DNA from: Odontocerum albicorne
Lineage: Eukaryota > Arthropoda > Insecta > Trichoptera > Odontoceridae
Assembly: GCA_949825065.1 (NCBI GenBank)
Contig: OX463859.1
Coordinates: 4,192,217 to 4,256,216 of the forward strand
Length of the DNA stretch: 64,000 bases
Direction: 5' to 3'
Numbering within the stretch: the first letter of the stretch is position 1; each line of letters opens with the position of its first letter. Positions 21,177-31,689 of the stretch are shown here, piece by piece. The notes under the pieces are model-generated. The model saw nothing but the letters and a program-made list of their open reading frames with translations, ran no database searches and was not told the origin of the DNA. The translations under genes were made by a program, and so were the position numbers.

Positions 21177-22007
21177 TGTTTACTTTATTTCTTGGACCTA
21201 ATATTATCTCGGAAAAATGGCACATTTGACTTTGATATATATAGGAAAAATACTTATTCAGACTCTATAATTCCAGCAACTTCCAACCATCCTAATAACC
21301 ATAAATTCACCGCCTTTAACTGTATGCTTCATAGATTGCTCAGTGTCCCATTAACCGACGACAATTTTAAAAAGGAATTAATAACCATAAAAAGAATTGC
21401 TACAAATAATGGCTATCCTGGAAGCCTCATTGATTCACTTTTAAAAAACCAAACAAAAAAGAAACTTATAAAAAATTATATATTTAACGACACCTATAAG
21501 CATACCTATAAATGGAGCAAATCCTATTTATAAAAAATATATCAAATGAAATAACCAAAAATATTCCAAGTCACATAAAGCCAGCTTTTTACACTAACTT
21601 TAATCTCCGGAAACTCTTATTTAATGGGAAAGGCAAAAATGGAATACTTAGGAACAGTGGTGTGTATACACTTTTATGTGCTGACTGTGATCATTTCTAT
21701 ATAGGAAAGACCGGAAGATCTTTTGAAAAGAGATTTCGTGAACACAAATCCGCCTTAACAAATCCTCTAATTTATTTTGAAATGGCTAATCATTGTCACC
21801 GCGAGAATCATACTTTTTTCTATCGATGATGCCAAATTCTTACATATCAGTGGTAACGGAAATAAATTGGACAGATTAGAGGCCCTAGAAATTTCTAAAT
21901 CAGTACACCGATCGGAACATCTGTTGAACAGTTATTTCCCCAAAATCTCTCCGCTCTTGGCCGAAATTGTCCCATGCCTTCCTCACCCCCCAGCCCCCAA
22001 CCGTTGA
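21177..22007 (+). pseudogene. Penelope-like RT C-terminus plus GIY-YIG endonuclease
   Basis: The RT C-terminal blocks are 'FLDLILSRKNGTFDFDIYRK', 'NTYSDSIIPATSNHPNNHKF' and 'MLHRLLSVPLTDDNFKKELI'. After a frameshift near 21520, 'HIKPAFYTNFNLRKLLF' leads into the GIY-YIG domain, 'GVYTL' then 'HFYIGKTGRSFEKRFREHKS' (about 21660-21745). A second frameshift near 21800 precedes 'IDDAKFLHISGNGNKLDRLE'. The order RT then C-terminal GIY-YIG is diagnostic of endonuclease-bearing Penelope-like elements, in which the nuclease nicks the target for primed reverse transcription. The RT palm with its catalytic aspartates is lost to truncation. The reading ends at the TGA following 'PAPNR'. Confidence 0.85.
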
Positions 22008-22049
22008 AGCGTGTATGTCGGTACCAGTTCGAACAGCATTTAGTCTTGT

Positions 22050-22100
22050 TTGCGCTCCCCTGAAGATGAGGTGAAAGCCTTGAAACCGGTAGGGTTATGC
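22050..22100 (+). ncRNA. Hammerhead-ribozyme-like motif at Penelope 3' end
   Basis: The core CTGAAGA (22060-22066, fits CUGANGA) is followed by a short possible stem II (GAGG...CCTT, with one extra U after the core). Then GAAA (22082-22085) and the self-complementary ACCGGT (22085-22090), with A at 22091 as the predicted residue before cleavage. A minimal stem I can form from CCC (before the core) and GGG (22092-22094). Hammerheads with very short palindromic stem III are known from Penelope-like elements. The activity of this one is unproven. Confidence 0.5.
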
Positions 22101-22141
22101 CGTCATAAAAAATAAAAAATAAAAAAAGAGAAAAAAGTGGA

Positions 22142-22839
22142 ATAAACAGTGTTTGATAAAAATAAATTACAATGGAATAAGAAATCTTTAAAAAGGCTCT
22201 GAATAGGAATCGTAAATACCGTGAACAACATATTTAAATGAGGAATGTTGCATGACAGATTAGCTTTTTGTATATTATGCGAGGAACAATCCTTGCGGCA
22301 TTAACCCAAAGAGCCCGATGTCTTGCACTGAAGAGAACTTGATTGGTAGAACGTCTAGTCCTGTCCAAGTGGCAAAATTCTGACCGGACATATTTAAAAG
22401 CTTTTGAAATCAAAAACTGGGTCAGAACTTTATTAATATAAAGGTCGATTGTTAAAAATATTACCCAGGCGAATATTTTCTACTCGGCCTAGCAGAAAAT
22501 CAAATACTGGACCGAGAACTCGTCACGTGTAAACAAGACACGAAACTAAGACGTTGGCTGTTAAGACTAGACTTTGGAACATAATTGGTAATTAAATTAT
22601 TATTATATTTCCCTCTTGTTATAGCATTTATGTTTGAAATCACTGTAAAATTGTTATTAGTAAGATATCTTTTACATTTCGTAAAGGAAACTACTTGCTT
22701 ACATTTTAATCTCCAACACACAACACTTTAGTTTAAGTCGCAAAAATAAAAATTAAGAACGATACTGAGTCTTTTTTTGTATGGAAAGATTTAATGATAG
22801 AAAAAAGTTGGGTCTGTTACCAATACTGTGTACATGACG
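22142..22839. other. No recognisable gene
   Basis: A+T-rich sequence between the Penelope-like element and the first decayed satellite monomers. Short open frames only. Confidence 0.35.
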
Positions 22840-23011
22840 GTTTGCATCTTGGCGACACTTGTGGTAAATGAATGGTGTATGTGGGTCGTAAATTGCAATA
22901 AATAGTCAATACGGTAGGTTTTGCTCTATATTGAAGCTTAAACAGTGTAAAATGACACTTTTACAGTGTTTCTTTGCATCTTTGCGACATTTGGAGTGAA
23001 TGGATGGTGTA

Positions 23012-23597
23012 CGAGGGTGGTCCCAGAAGTACCCGACCTGACGTATAGATGGCGGTTGTTGCTTTAAAAAATTACTATGGTAGAAAGTACTAAACTTATA
23101 AAGCTTAAGTTTCAAGTTTTAAGACGTTACGTTGTTTAGTGTTTGTTTGGCAGCCACGCTACGTTGTTTAGTATCCAACCAATATGAAATCAAGAAAAAA
23201 CGGCCGCATTCGGCGAAAAAGAAAGTGTTGTTTTATCAAGACAATGCATCAGTTCACACATCCGATATCACGGTGGCCAAAATCAATGAATTAAAGTTCG
23301 AATTGCTTCCTCACGCACCCTATTCGCCAGATTTAGCCCCCTCGGATTTTTTTTTTCCAAACTTAAAAAAATGGCTCGGTGGTAAAAGATTTGCCAACAA
23401 TGAAGAGGTGGAATCTGCGGTTGATGGTTATTTTGAGGCGCTCGACGGTTCTCACTATAAACAGGGTATAGAAGCTATTGAACATCGCCGGGAAAAGTGT
23501 GTCGAGCTGAAAGGAGACTATGTTGAGAAATAAAAATATTTTTTCCCAAATTTTTGTGTTTTCTTTGTTAGGTCGGGTACTTTTGGGACTACCCTCG
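23012..23597 (+). mobile_element. Internally deleted mariner inserted in satellite A (586 bp)
   Basis: The termini CGAGGGTGGTCCCAGAAGTA and its near-complement (ending 23597) are flanked by TA at 23010-23011 and 23598-23599. Removing the element restores the satellite sequence 'ggtgta|tggg'. Only the C-terminal transposase part remains. Confidence 0.92.
23180..23533 (+). pseudogene. mariner transposase C-terminal half
   Basis: The frame reads 'YEIKKKRPHSAKKKVLFYQD' and 'NASVHTSDITVAKINELKFE', then 'YSPDLAPSDFFFPNLKKWLG', and ends 'CVELKGDYVEK' and TAA. The second and third catalytic aspartates (YQDN and LAPSD) are present, but the HTH domains and the first aspartate are deleted. The upstream codons to 23132 are unrelated 5' sequence joined by the deletion. 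The frame is open over this part, so the deletion may be fairly recent, but the protein would be inactive. Confidence 0.85.
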
Positions 23598-25717
23598 TAT
23601 ATGGGACAGAAATCGAAATTTAAAGTAGAAACTGTGGGTTTTGCGATTAATATTACAACCAACTGTGGGACATTTTTACCATGATTTCGCATCGTGGCGA
23701 TATTTGTGGTGAACGAAAGGTGTATATGGGTAGGAAATCACAATAAAAAGTAAAAACCGTGGGTTTTGCACTATAATCACGCTGAAACAGTATAAAATAA
23801 CACTTTTACCGTGTTTTATGAATATTTGCTGCATTTGTGAACAAAAATAAATATTTTGTGTCAGATGTTGCAATTAATGTTACAAAGGTGGATTTCGCTT
23901 TATATTCCACCTGAAGCAGAGGCGTTAACTTGATTTTTCGCAAATTTGCTACATTTGTGGGTAATAAATGGTGTATTTGGGTCAGAATTAGCAATTAAAA
24001 TTCAAAATTGTGAATTCTGCTCTATGTATACGCTGAAATGTTCGAAAATGATACTTTTACCGTGATTTTATCTATATTTTTTTAATATGTGGTCAATAAA
24101 GGGTGAATTTGGATCAAAAATCGCAATACAAAGTAAAACCGGTAGATTTTGCTCTATATTCAAGCTTAAACAGTGTAAAATGACACTTTAAGCGTGATTC
24201 TTTGCGTATTTGCTACATTTATGTTGAATTCATTGTGTATGTTGGTCAAAAATAGAAATATATAGTCATGACAAGGGGTTTGTCTTATTTTCTCGCTGAA
24301 ACAGGGTAAAATGAACCTTTTGGCCGTGATTTTATCCATATTTGATTAATATGTGGTCAACAAAGGGTGTATTTGGGTAATTTACGGTGTATGTTGGTCA
24401 AAAATAGAAATATATAGTCATGACAAGGGGTTTGTCTTATTTTCTTGCTGAAACAGGGTAAAATGAACCTTTTGGCCGTGATTTTATCCATATTTGATTA
24501 ATATGTGGTCAACAAAGGGTGTATTTGGGTAATTTGCGGTGTATGTTGGTCAAAAATAGAAATATATAGTCATGACAAGGGGTTTGTCTTATTTTCTTGC
24601 TGAAACAGGGTAAAATGAACCTTTTGGCCGTGATTTTATCCATATTTGATTAATATGTGGTCAACAAAGGGTGTATTTGGGTAATTTACGGTGTATGTTG
24701 GTCAAAAATAGAAATATATAGTCATGACAAGGGATTTGTCTTATTTTCTCGCTGAAACAGGGTAAAATGAACCTTTTGGCCGTGATTTTATCCATATTTG
24801 ATTAATATGTGGTCAACAAAGGGTGTATTTGGGTAATTTACGGTGTATGTTGGTCAAAAATAGAAATATATAGTCATGACAAGGGGTTTGTCTTATTTTC
24901 TTGCTGAAACAGGGTAAAATGAACCTTTTGGCCGTGATTTTATCCATATTTGATTAATATGTGGTCAACAAAGGGTGTATTTGGGTAATTTGCGGTGTAT
25001 GTTGGTCAAAAATAGAAATATATAGTCATGACAAGGGGTTTGTCTTATTTTCTTGCTGAAACAGGGTAAAATGAACCTTTTGGCCGTGATTTTATCCATA
25101 TTTGATTAATATGTGGTCAACAAAGGGTGTATTTGGGTAATTTACGGTGTATGTTGGTCAAAAATAGAAATATATAGTCATGATAAGGGGTTTGTCTTAT
25201 TTTCTTGCTGAAACAGGGTAAAATGAACCTTTTGGCCGTGATTTTATCCATATTTGATTAATATGTGGTCAACAAAGGGTTTATTTGGGTAATTTGCGGT
25301 GTATGTTGGTCAAAAATAGAAATATAGTCATGACAAGGGGTTTGTCTTATTTTCTTGCTGAAACAGGGTAAAATGAACCTTTTGGCCGTGATTTTATCCA
25401 TATTTGATTAATATGTGGTCAACAAAGGGTGTATTTGGGTAATTTGCGGTGTATGTTGGTCAAAAATAGAAATATATAGTCATGACAAGGGATTTGTCTT
25501 ATTTTCTTGCTGAAACAGGGTAAAATGAACCTTTTGGTCGTGATTTTATCCATATTTGATTAATATGTGGTCAACAAAGGGTGTATTTGGGTAATCCTTG
25601 GTGTATGCTGGTCAAAAATAGAAAATAAATAGTCAAGACGACGGATTTTGTCTTATATTCTCACTGAACCAGAATAAAATGACACTTTCACCGTCATTTT
25701 ATCCATATTTGATTAAG

Positions 25718-26440
25718 GGGGATGAAATATTGCTTGAAGTGATTTGAAATGAAACAGAACTTAAGGCTTATGTATTATTCTAAACAAGATGAAAAGTAAT
25801 CTTATATGTTTTAGACAAATGGATAACAAAATACTAAACAAAACAAATAAGCTATGCAAATATGAACGAAAAATGTATAAGGGAAAAATCAAGAATAGTT
25901 TGGTGGGACCCAGGGAATGTTTTGAAAGAAGGAAATGTAAAAAGTCGAAGAAATCGTAGGAGTTGTATTAGAAAGGGGAGTGAACATATATGAGCCGAAA
26001 TATGATTCTCGCAAAAAGGAAGTCGGACACTCTTTCTATCTCTCTGCCTACCCATACGAGTAAACTATGTATGCAAACAGAGTTTATTTTTTTTAAAACG
26101 TTGACGATGTATTTCTAAAAGCTTCTGTTTGCTACGTTCTTGGAAAGCTCGCTGGAGCTTTTGGTGAAATCTTTGATACAAGTGTTTACCGAACTCTTCT
26201 AAGAGGATGCTCAAGACTTACAGTTTTGAATATCTTGAGATACCGCCTGAAATATGATATCTCGAAGTGATGTCGTCTAACAGAAACTGGCCTTTGAAGT
26301 AAATTTATCAATGAATGATATTTTGACAATATTCCGTCTAATGTATTATAAATTGAGCTCTGAAATAAAAAGAACAATAAACAGCACTTAATAAGGATAT
26401 TTAACAATAAATCACTTTGTTATCCAGCTTATTACATAAA
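25718..26440. other. No recognisable gene
   Basis: A+T-rich. 25914-25940 on the minus strand reads 'tttttacatttccttctttc', resembling part of the R1 tandem unit at 30.2-31.3 kb. No coding motif is evident. Confidence 0.35.
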
Positions 26441-26784
26441 TCCCCGCTACACGTGTTTCTACCTTTTATCCCGAGGCTCTCTTTTGGTGAAATTATCCTG
26501 GTTTATTAGTGCTTATATCAGACTGGTGTCATATTACTATAAACCACCCACATTTAAAGTGTATGTGGTCTTTTGACAGAAAGATTTCAATTGTAATAAA
26601 TTAATTTAAATATTTTATACAAATGTTTTTTTTAAGAGATGTGAAACTTTTGTGTTATTTATTATTATTTTCAATTAGGGGTTTGTGTACCTGTAATATT
26701 TCCAAATAAATTTTTTTAATATTTTATTTTGTGATTTGTTTAGTCAAACGATGGTTATTCCACTTTATATAATGGTATAGCTAC

Positions 26785-26813
26785 ATCGGTTTCAAGGTGT
26801 TCACCTCATTAGT
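26785..26813 (-). ncRNA. Hammerhead-like motif, left arm of palindrome
   Basis: The minus strand reads CTAATGA (26812-26806), one base off the CUGANGA core. A good stem II follows (GGTG-AA-CACC), then TT, GAAA (26793-26790) and ACCGAT, then G-T-A. It faces the right-arm motif across 17 nt. The core substitution (G to A at the third position) probably abolishes activity. Confidence 0.4.
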
Positions 26814-26827
26814 GTTCCTCTACCACG

Positions 26828-26864
26828 CCCTGATGATAAGGCAAAAACCTTGAAACCGGTAGGG
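26828..26864 (+). ncRNA. Hammerhead-like motif, right arm of palindrome
   Basis: The canonical CTGATGA (26830-26836) is followed by one extra T, stem II AAGG-CAAAAA-CCTT, GAAA (26852-26855), the self-complementary ACCGGT (26855-26860) and A (26861). A two-base-pair start of stem I (CC/GG) is possible. The palindromic stem III would favour pairing between two motifs, as described for hammerheads of Penelope-like elements. The bulged T and the short stem I make activity uncertain. Confidence 0.5.
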
Positions 26865-27265
26865 TTATACCATTATATAGTATAAAGGGGAAAAACAATG
26901 TTTGACCAAACAAATAACAATGTATTTAAACATCCACAGTGTTAATGCGTTAACTATAAATAACATATTATATGTAATTCTTGAGACGTATGCAAAACTT
27001 TAATTTGACTACCTTTAAATTTTGATTTGTCTCTATTAACGTAAATGGTTTGCAAATTCTGAAAAAAAAATGAGAAAGAAAACGCTTATGTGCCTGTATT
27101 ATAGTGCCTATGTTTCTTTGTGTCATTCAAACTTCACATCCATACTTTGCTGTGGGTGGTTCATAGTTACATGACATCAGTGTGATTAAAGTGCTGCTCT
27201 TCTAACAAACCGGGATCATGCTGCCTGAAGAGAGCCTCGGGATACGAGGAAGAAGCACATGTGAC

Positions 27266-28060
27266 GAAGATTAATGTAATTAGTTAGATAATAAATGTTT
27301 GTATTGTTTAATATTCTAATTTGGAGTTCAACAAAATTAAAGCCGAAACATTTTATGAACCTCCAAGTTATTTTAAAACACGAACAGATTTACACGGTGG
27401 GCTAAAAAACATCTGCTGTCCCCGTGGCTGGGCTCGCCCTACATTGGTGGGGTGTATCTTTGCCGGGGCGATATTATTAGATGAGCCCAGACCTTTTGAT
27501 AGTTTCTGTCTTTAATGTATTCGCTGCAATTTATGTGTTCTTGAAGTACATTTAAATATATTATGTACATACTATGTTGCTTTCAATAAACCTATATTTA
27601 TTTATTTATTATTTATTTATTTATAAAACACGAAATTATAATTCATTTACACAAAATACTTTATTTGGAAGTGAAACACTTTTATTTATTTTAAATAAGC
27701 TTTGTTCGGGTTTGTTGTCATAATGTAATCTCTTCCAACCAACGAGCAAGATGCTAAAGAGGCCATAATCCAAAACATGAGTCAATGTAATTTTACAAGA
27801 CACAACACAGAATATATAGAGACTTATTGTGTTGCAGTACAACCTGCAGGTTTTGTTGGCATGTGGCAATCTCTTTCAACCAACAATAAAGGTGTTTAGA
27901 AAAGGCTTCAGTGAAAGCCATACAGAAACCTTTTACAAAAAGTCTGGGAACTTTAGGAACGGTTGTTCCTTAAAGGAGAAATGATGAGGATGATTGTTGA
28001 TAAATAAAGCTCGTTCGAAATCGGAATATGCAAAGAGGTATTTTATTGATAAACGTCGGT
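27266..28060. other. No recognised gene; simple repeat and degenerate repeats
   Basis: A 64-codon frame at 27321-27515 lies in a locally less A+T-rich stretch and has no recognisable motif. AATAAA (27584-27589) and (TTTA)n (27595-27625) follow it, which could be the 3' end of a retroposed transcript. 27715-27752 and 27857-27886 are diverged copies of the 'catgtgacaatctcttccaa' repeat also found at 13997-14029. Confidence 0.35.
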
Positions 28061-28062
28061 AT

Positions 28063-28528
28063 TTATAATATTTGGAATGTGTGTGGGACGGAGCAAGAGA
28101 TATGTTGATGTCTCGTGTCACGCCTCACAATATGTTTATTGTCATCACGTAGGTATCCATAGTTTTGACTGACAGCGCGGAAGATATGTTGCTCTCTCCT
28201 TCCCTCATGGAATGCGGTCTCCGCTAGTAGTGAGTTGAATGACCGACCGTGTGAACTTTGCCCATTGTTTGTCTCGCATTTTGAAGCATGCGAGTTTGAT
28301 GACCGGGCGGGCAAAGATCGCCTCGTGGGTTCAGTGACCGCACGTATAGTCACTACAGTACCAACGGAAATCATATCCACAGCCCCAGATTTGGAAGACG
28401 AGTGGATTATCCAATTAATCACGGAGTTTATATATTGGTTTCAGTTATCTAATATTCAGATCTTCAGCTGTGATAGTACTTTTTCACATATTATCAAAAA
28501 TTTGACACGTTCGCAATCGCTAATTTAA
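28063..28528. other. GC-richer island with open frames on both strands, unrecognised
   Basis: Base composition is visibly more balanced than in the surrounding DNA. The plus strand has a 97-codon frame (28235-28528, starting MNDRPCELCPLFVSHFEAC). The minus strand has a 119-codon frame (28063-28422, with 'AETAFHEGRREQHIFRAVSQ'). I recognise neither. It could be a domesticated or retroposed fragment, an LTR or chance. Nothing in the sequence selects a strand. Confidence 0.25.
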
Positions 28529-29555
28529 TTATATGCCTCCGAATAAAATAAGCGAAATAGGGGTATATTTACATATCATTTTTTGCACTTTATTTAAACG
28601 TTATTCGCTTTTTACTAACCGCTCATGTTAATTTAAATAATGCGCTTTATCAATATAAAAAATGCAAAACGATCTCGATGATTCTAATTTGTAGGACGCC
28701 TGTCTTCAGTTTCGGGGGTATGTTTTACAATTACGTACGTATGTTTTACAATAATTTTTTTCACACAGTATTTTTTATTTTGATTATTTAAGCATTGGAC
28801 TTTCCCAAAACAAGTTATAAAAATATACATTCCTTTTGAAATCTTTTTGAGAATATCCTTTAAAATATATGAAGGCTCTAAAAGTAGAGGATAATTTAAT
28901 ATGATAAATTGCCGCGATGAATATCAGAAAAAAAACAAAGAAAAAATTAAGCAGTCCATAAAAAGTCGCATTAAGACATAAAGGCACACTATTAATCAAT
29001 TTTTATCCACTGAGAAAGATAATATTTTTTAAAGATGCCATTAAAAAACGTTTTCTCATTTTTGTGATCGTCAAGAAAGTGGACTATCGTAAATAAAACG
29101 ACCACTTTTGATCGTAAAGAATCAGTTTAAATAAAACAGAGAGACTGAAACAGTTCAAAAATGTATGTTTATTTTCTTTTCAGCGGCCATGATTTTATGC
29201 ATGGGGTTGTATACTCGCTTAGCGTCATCCGGGGTTCGAATTCTGTTGTCTTTAAGCGTGGTTGCGGACCTTTAATGACACAAATGGGAGGTTTTTATTT
29301 TCATATAATTTACTTACATCCATCCATAACCTAAATCAAGGGGCCACGTTTTATTTAGTTTAGACGATCATCTCCTAGCCCCTTTTTATATAACTATTTT
29401 TTAAAAAAGGACCATTGTTAAAAAAAAGGTAAGATGACTTTTGTTTGGAATCACACACAATTTCCATAAAAAATTCTCATAGTTGTGAGTGATGATTGAG
29501 GAATGTTCTATTGTGAATCCGACCAATGAGAGGGCAGCTACAAAGGAATATTTTG
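28529..29555. other. No recognisable gene
   Basis: A+T-rich. At 29226-29240 'ccggggttcgaattc' fits a Pol III B box, but no A box or cloverleaf was found upstream. Confidence 0.35.
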
Positions 29556-29559
29556 ACCA

Positions 29560-30010
29560 TCCGTCGGTGGTGGAGACGAAAAGCAATGCAGGGAGAGAAT
29601 TAAGAAACCAAAGTTCATTCTGCCGGTGACCTGCTTCAGAGAAGGACGTCTTTCATTTGCCTGCGATACAGCCTCGGGACAAGATGTGAGAACTATTGTT
29701 GGTCTTCATGTCATATTGAAAGGGCAACATAGAGCTCACTGTTGCAACGCAAAGGACGACAGGAGCCGATGTCTGGGATCGGAACTTGCCCCAACATGGT
29801 CTTCACCTGTCTGTCATGCCGCTGAATCTGAAGATATGTTCGCCGGCTGCCCTGTTGCATCTGTGGTCCAAACTCTATATTTAAACCCAAACATTCGCAA
29901 GTTCTCCAACTCCACGCAAAACCCCTTAAACTCGTCTTTTAATTTGTGAATTTCTTCTTACTAATTGTTTTGTTTCTTTTCCATATTATTTTATTGTAAA
30001 ATAAACCTTA
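29560..30010 (+). other. GC-richer island with 107-codon open frame and polyadenylation signal
   Basis: The frame 29626-29949 (MTCFREGRLSFACDTASGQD...) is Cys-containing and ends at TGA 29947-29949. 'aaaataaaccttatt' at 29998-30012 provides an AATAAA-type signal shortly after. There is no signal peptide, membrane segment or recognisable domain. Its composition contrasts with the neighbouring DNA, as at 28.1-28.5 kb. It may be the 3' part of a retroposed transcript or of an unrecognised element. Confidence 0.3.
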
Positions 30011-30119
30011 TTTCTTTCTCAATTTTCTTTTATAGCTAACACAGTCATTTCATTTATCCATGTAAAAATACAAGTAACGTAAAACGTTCAATCTTGATAC
30101 TCCTCAAATAAAACAATTT

Positions 30120-30190
30120 CAGAAAGCGCCAGACTTTCCTATCGCGACATAAATATTTCACCTCTTCTACAAACATACACCTTCTCATAA
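30120..30190 (+). repeat. Dispersed repeat R1, proximal part
   Basis: 'cgccagactttcctatcgcg' and 'caccttctcataaacca' correspond to 'cgtccgactttcctatc' and 'caccttttcatacaac' of the copy at 1519-1590. This is the unamplified part of R1 that precedes the tandem array. Confidence 0.55.
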
Positions 30191-31297
30191 ACCAATGATT
30201 TGCTTTTACATTTCCTTGTTTCAAAATATAAATCACTTGATCAAAGCATACTTCTTCATTATGGAGTCTCCTCTAATATGCGTTTCACTCTTATTTGCGC
30301 TGAATATTAAAGATAAATGTCAAATAAAACCGTGATTTCCTACTACATTTCCTTCTTTCAATAATAAATCACTTGATCGAAGCGTACTTCCCTATTATAG
30401 AGTCTCCTCTAATATGCGTTTCAATCTTATTTGCACTGAACATTAAAGATTAATGTCAAATAAAACTATTATTTCCTTTTACATTTCCTTCTTTCAAAAT
30501 AAAAAATCATTTGATCGAAGCATACTTCTTTATTACAGTTTCCTCTAATATGTGTTTCACTCTTATTTACACTGAACATTAAAGATAAATGTCAAATAAA
30601 ACTATGATTTCCTTTTACATTTCCTTCTTTCAATATATAAATCCTTTGATCGAAGCATACTTTCCTATTATACAGTCTCCTCTTATACTCGTATGTGTTT
30701 TACTCTTATTTGCACTGAATATTAAAGATAAATATCAAATAAAACCATGATTTCCTTTTAAATTTCCTTCTTTCAAAATATAAATCATTTGATCGAAGCA
30801 TACTTCTCTATTATAATTTTCTCTAATATGCGTTTCACTCTTATTTGCACTGAATATTAAAGATTAATGTCAAATAAAACCATGATTTCCTTTTAAATTT
30901 CCTTCTTTCAATAATAAATCACTTGATCGAAGCGTACTTCCCTATTATAGAGTCTCCTCTAATATGCGTTTTACTCTTATTTGCACTGAATATTAAAGAT
31001 AAATGTTAAATAAAACCATGATTTCCTACTACATTTCCTTCTTTCAAAATATAAATCACTTGATCGAAGCATACTTCCTTATTATAGAGACTCCTCTAAT
31101 ATGTATTTCACTCATATTTGCACTGAATATTAAAGATAAATATCAAATAACACAATGATTTTCTTTAACATCTCCTTCTTTCAAAATATAAATCACTTGA
31201 TCGAAGCAAACTTCCTTATTATAGTCTCTTCTAATATGTGTTTCACTCTTATTTGCACTGAATATTAAAGATAAATATCAAATAAAACCGTAATTTA
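30190..31297 (+). repeat. Satellite B: ~136-bp tandem repeat derived from R1
   Basis: About eight monomers are marked by 'aaatcacttgatcgaagc' (near 30230, 30366, 30505, 30646, 30784, 30916, 31055 and 31190). Each continues 'atacttc..tattatagagtc', 'atgcgtttcactcttatttg' and 'cactgaatattaaagataaa'. The same block order exists once in the R1 copies at 1.5 and 4.1 kb. Monomers differ by substitutions and small indels and are not strongly homogenised. Confidence 0.88.
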
Positions 31298-31689
31298 GAT
31301 AGAAATTATATGAGAGCTAAGGTCAGACGCGAGATATATTTGCATAAATTTATTAAATTACTAGCTGTACCCCGCCACGCCTTGCTGTGGCTCAGTCTGG
31401 TTAAATGGAAAAGAAAGAAAAGAGAAAGCACACGTTTCTAATATGTTTAATTTCACATTGCTTGTAGGTATACAATATTTTTTATGTCTTTCAGCCACTC
31501 TCAGTCTGTCGCGTTCATCGCCGTGCTCGCAAATGATCGCATCACTCCAAGAGGTCAATTCATGATATGATTTGAATTCAAATGAAAGATCGATTGCACT
31601 GAAAAAGAAGAAAGAAAGTTAGAATAAACACATATAAAATTGCGAAACATTAAAAAAGGAACTGAGTAATATTGTTAAGTTCGTAGACG

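Larger units (their letters stand above)
21177..22140 (+). mobile_element. 5'-truncated Penelope-like element
   Basis: It contains the end of a Penelope-type reverse transcriptase, a GIY-YIG endonuclease and a 3' region ending in a hammerhead-like motif followed by A-rich sequence ('cataaaaaataaaaaataaa'). The tail after the motif ('agggttatgcc...gtggaataaacagtgtttgat') matches the arms of the palindrome at 26.7-26.9 kb, so both belong to one family. Confidence 0.82.
22840..25717 (+). repeat. Satellite A, ~152-bp monomers with decayed edges
   Basis: The core from about 24235 to 25610 consists of nine near-identical ~152-bp monomers containing 'ggtgtatgttggtcaaaaat', 'gctgaaacagggtaaaatga' and 'gtgattttatccatatttga'. 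The starts of gtgtatgttgg are spaced 152 bp apart (for example 24388, 24540 and 24692). On the left, 22840-24235 holds progressively diverged monomers, interrupted at 23012-23597 by a mariner. On the right, 25610-25717 is one diverged part-monomer. No open frame of note runs through it. Confidence 0.92.
26441..27265. mobile_element. Palindromic Penelope-type terminal element
   Basis: Left and right halves are inverted copies of the same ~400-bp sequence: 26441-26530 pairs with about 27140-27265, and 26738-26802 with 26848-26913. Matching landmarks include 'ccaccca' with a nearby 'gtgtcat' or 'tgacatc' block, 'gagagcctcggga' at both outer ends, and 'gtttagtcaaac'/'gtttgaccaaac' flanking the centre. 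Sequence after the central GAAACCGGT motif matches the 3' end of the Penelope-like element at 22.1 kb. No coding sequence is present. Confidence 0.72.

Noticed and set aside
24235..25610. A regular higher-order pattern in satellite A (tttacggtg versus tttgcggtg monomers)
   Set aside because: The order of variants along the nine monomers is irregular, and other variable sites do not follow the same period.
28784..28999. Minus-strand frame with a hydrophobic stretch resembling a membrane segment
   Set aside because: Phe/Leu/Ile runs are expected from A+T-rich DNA; no other support.
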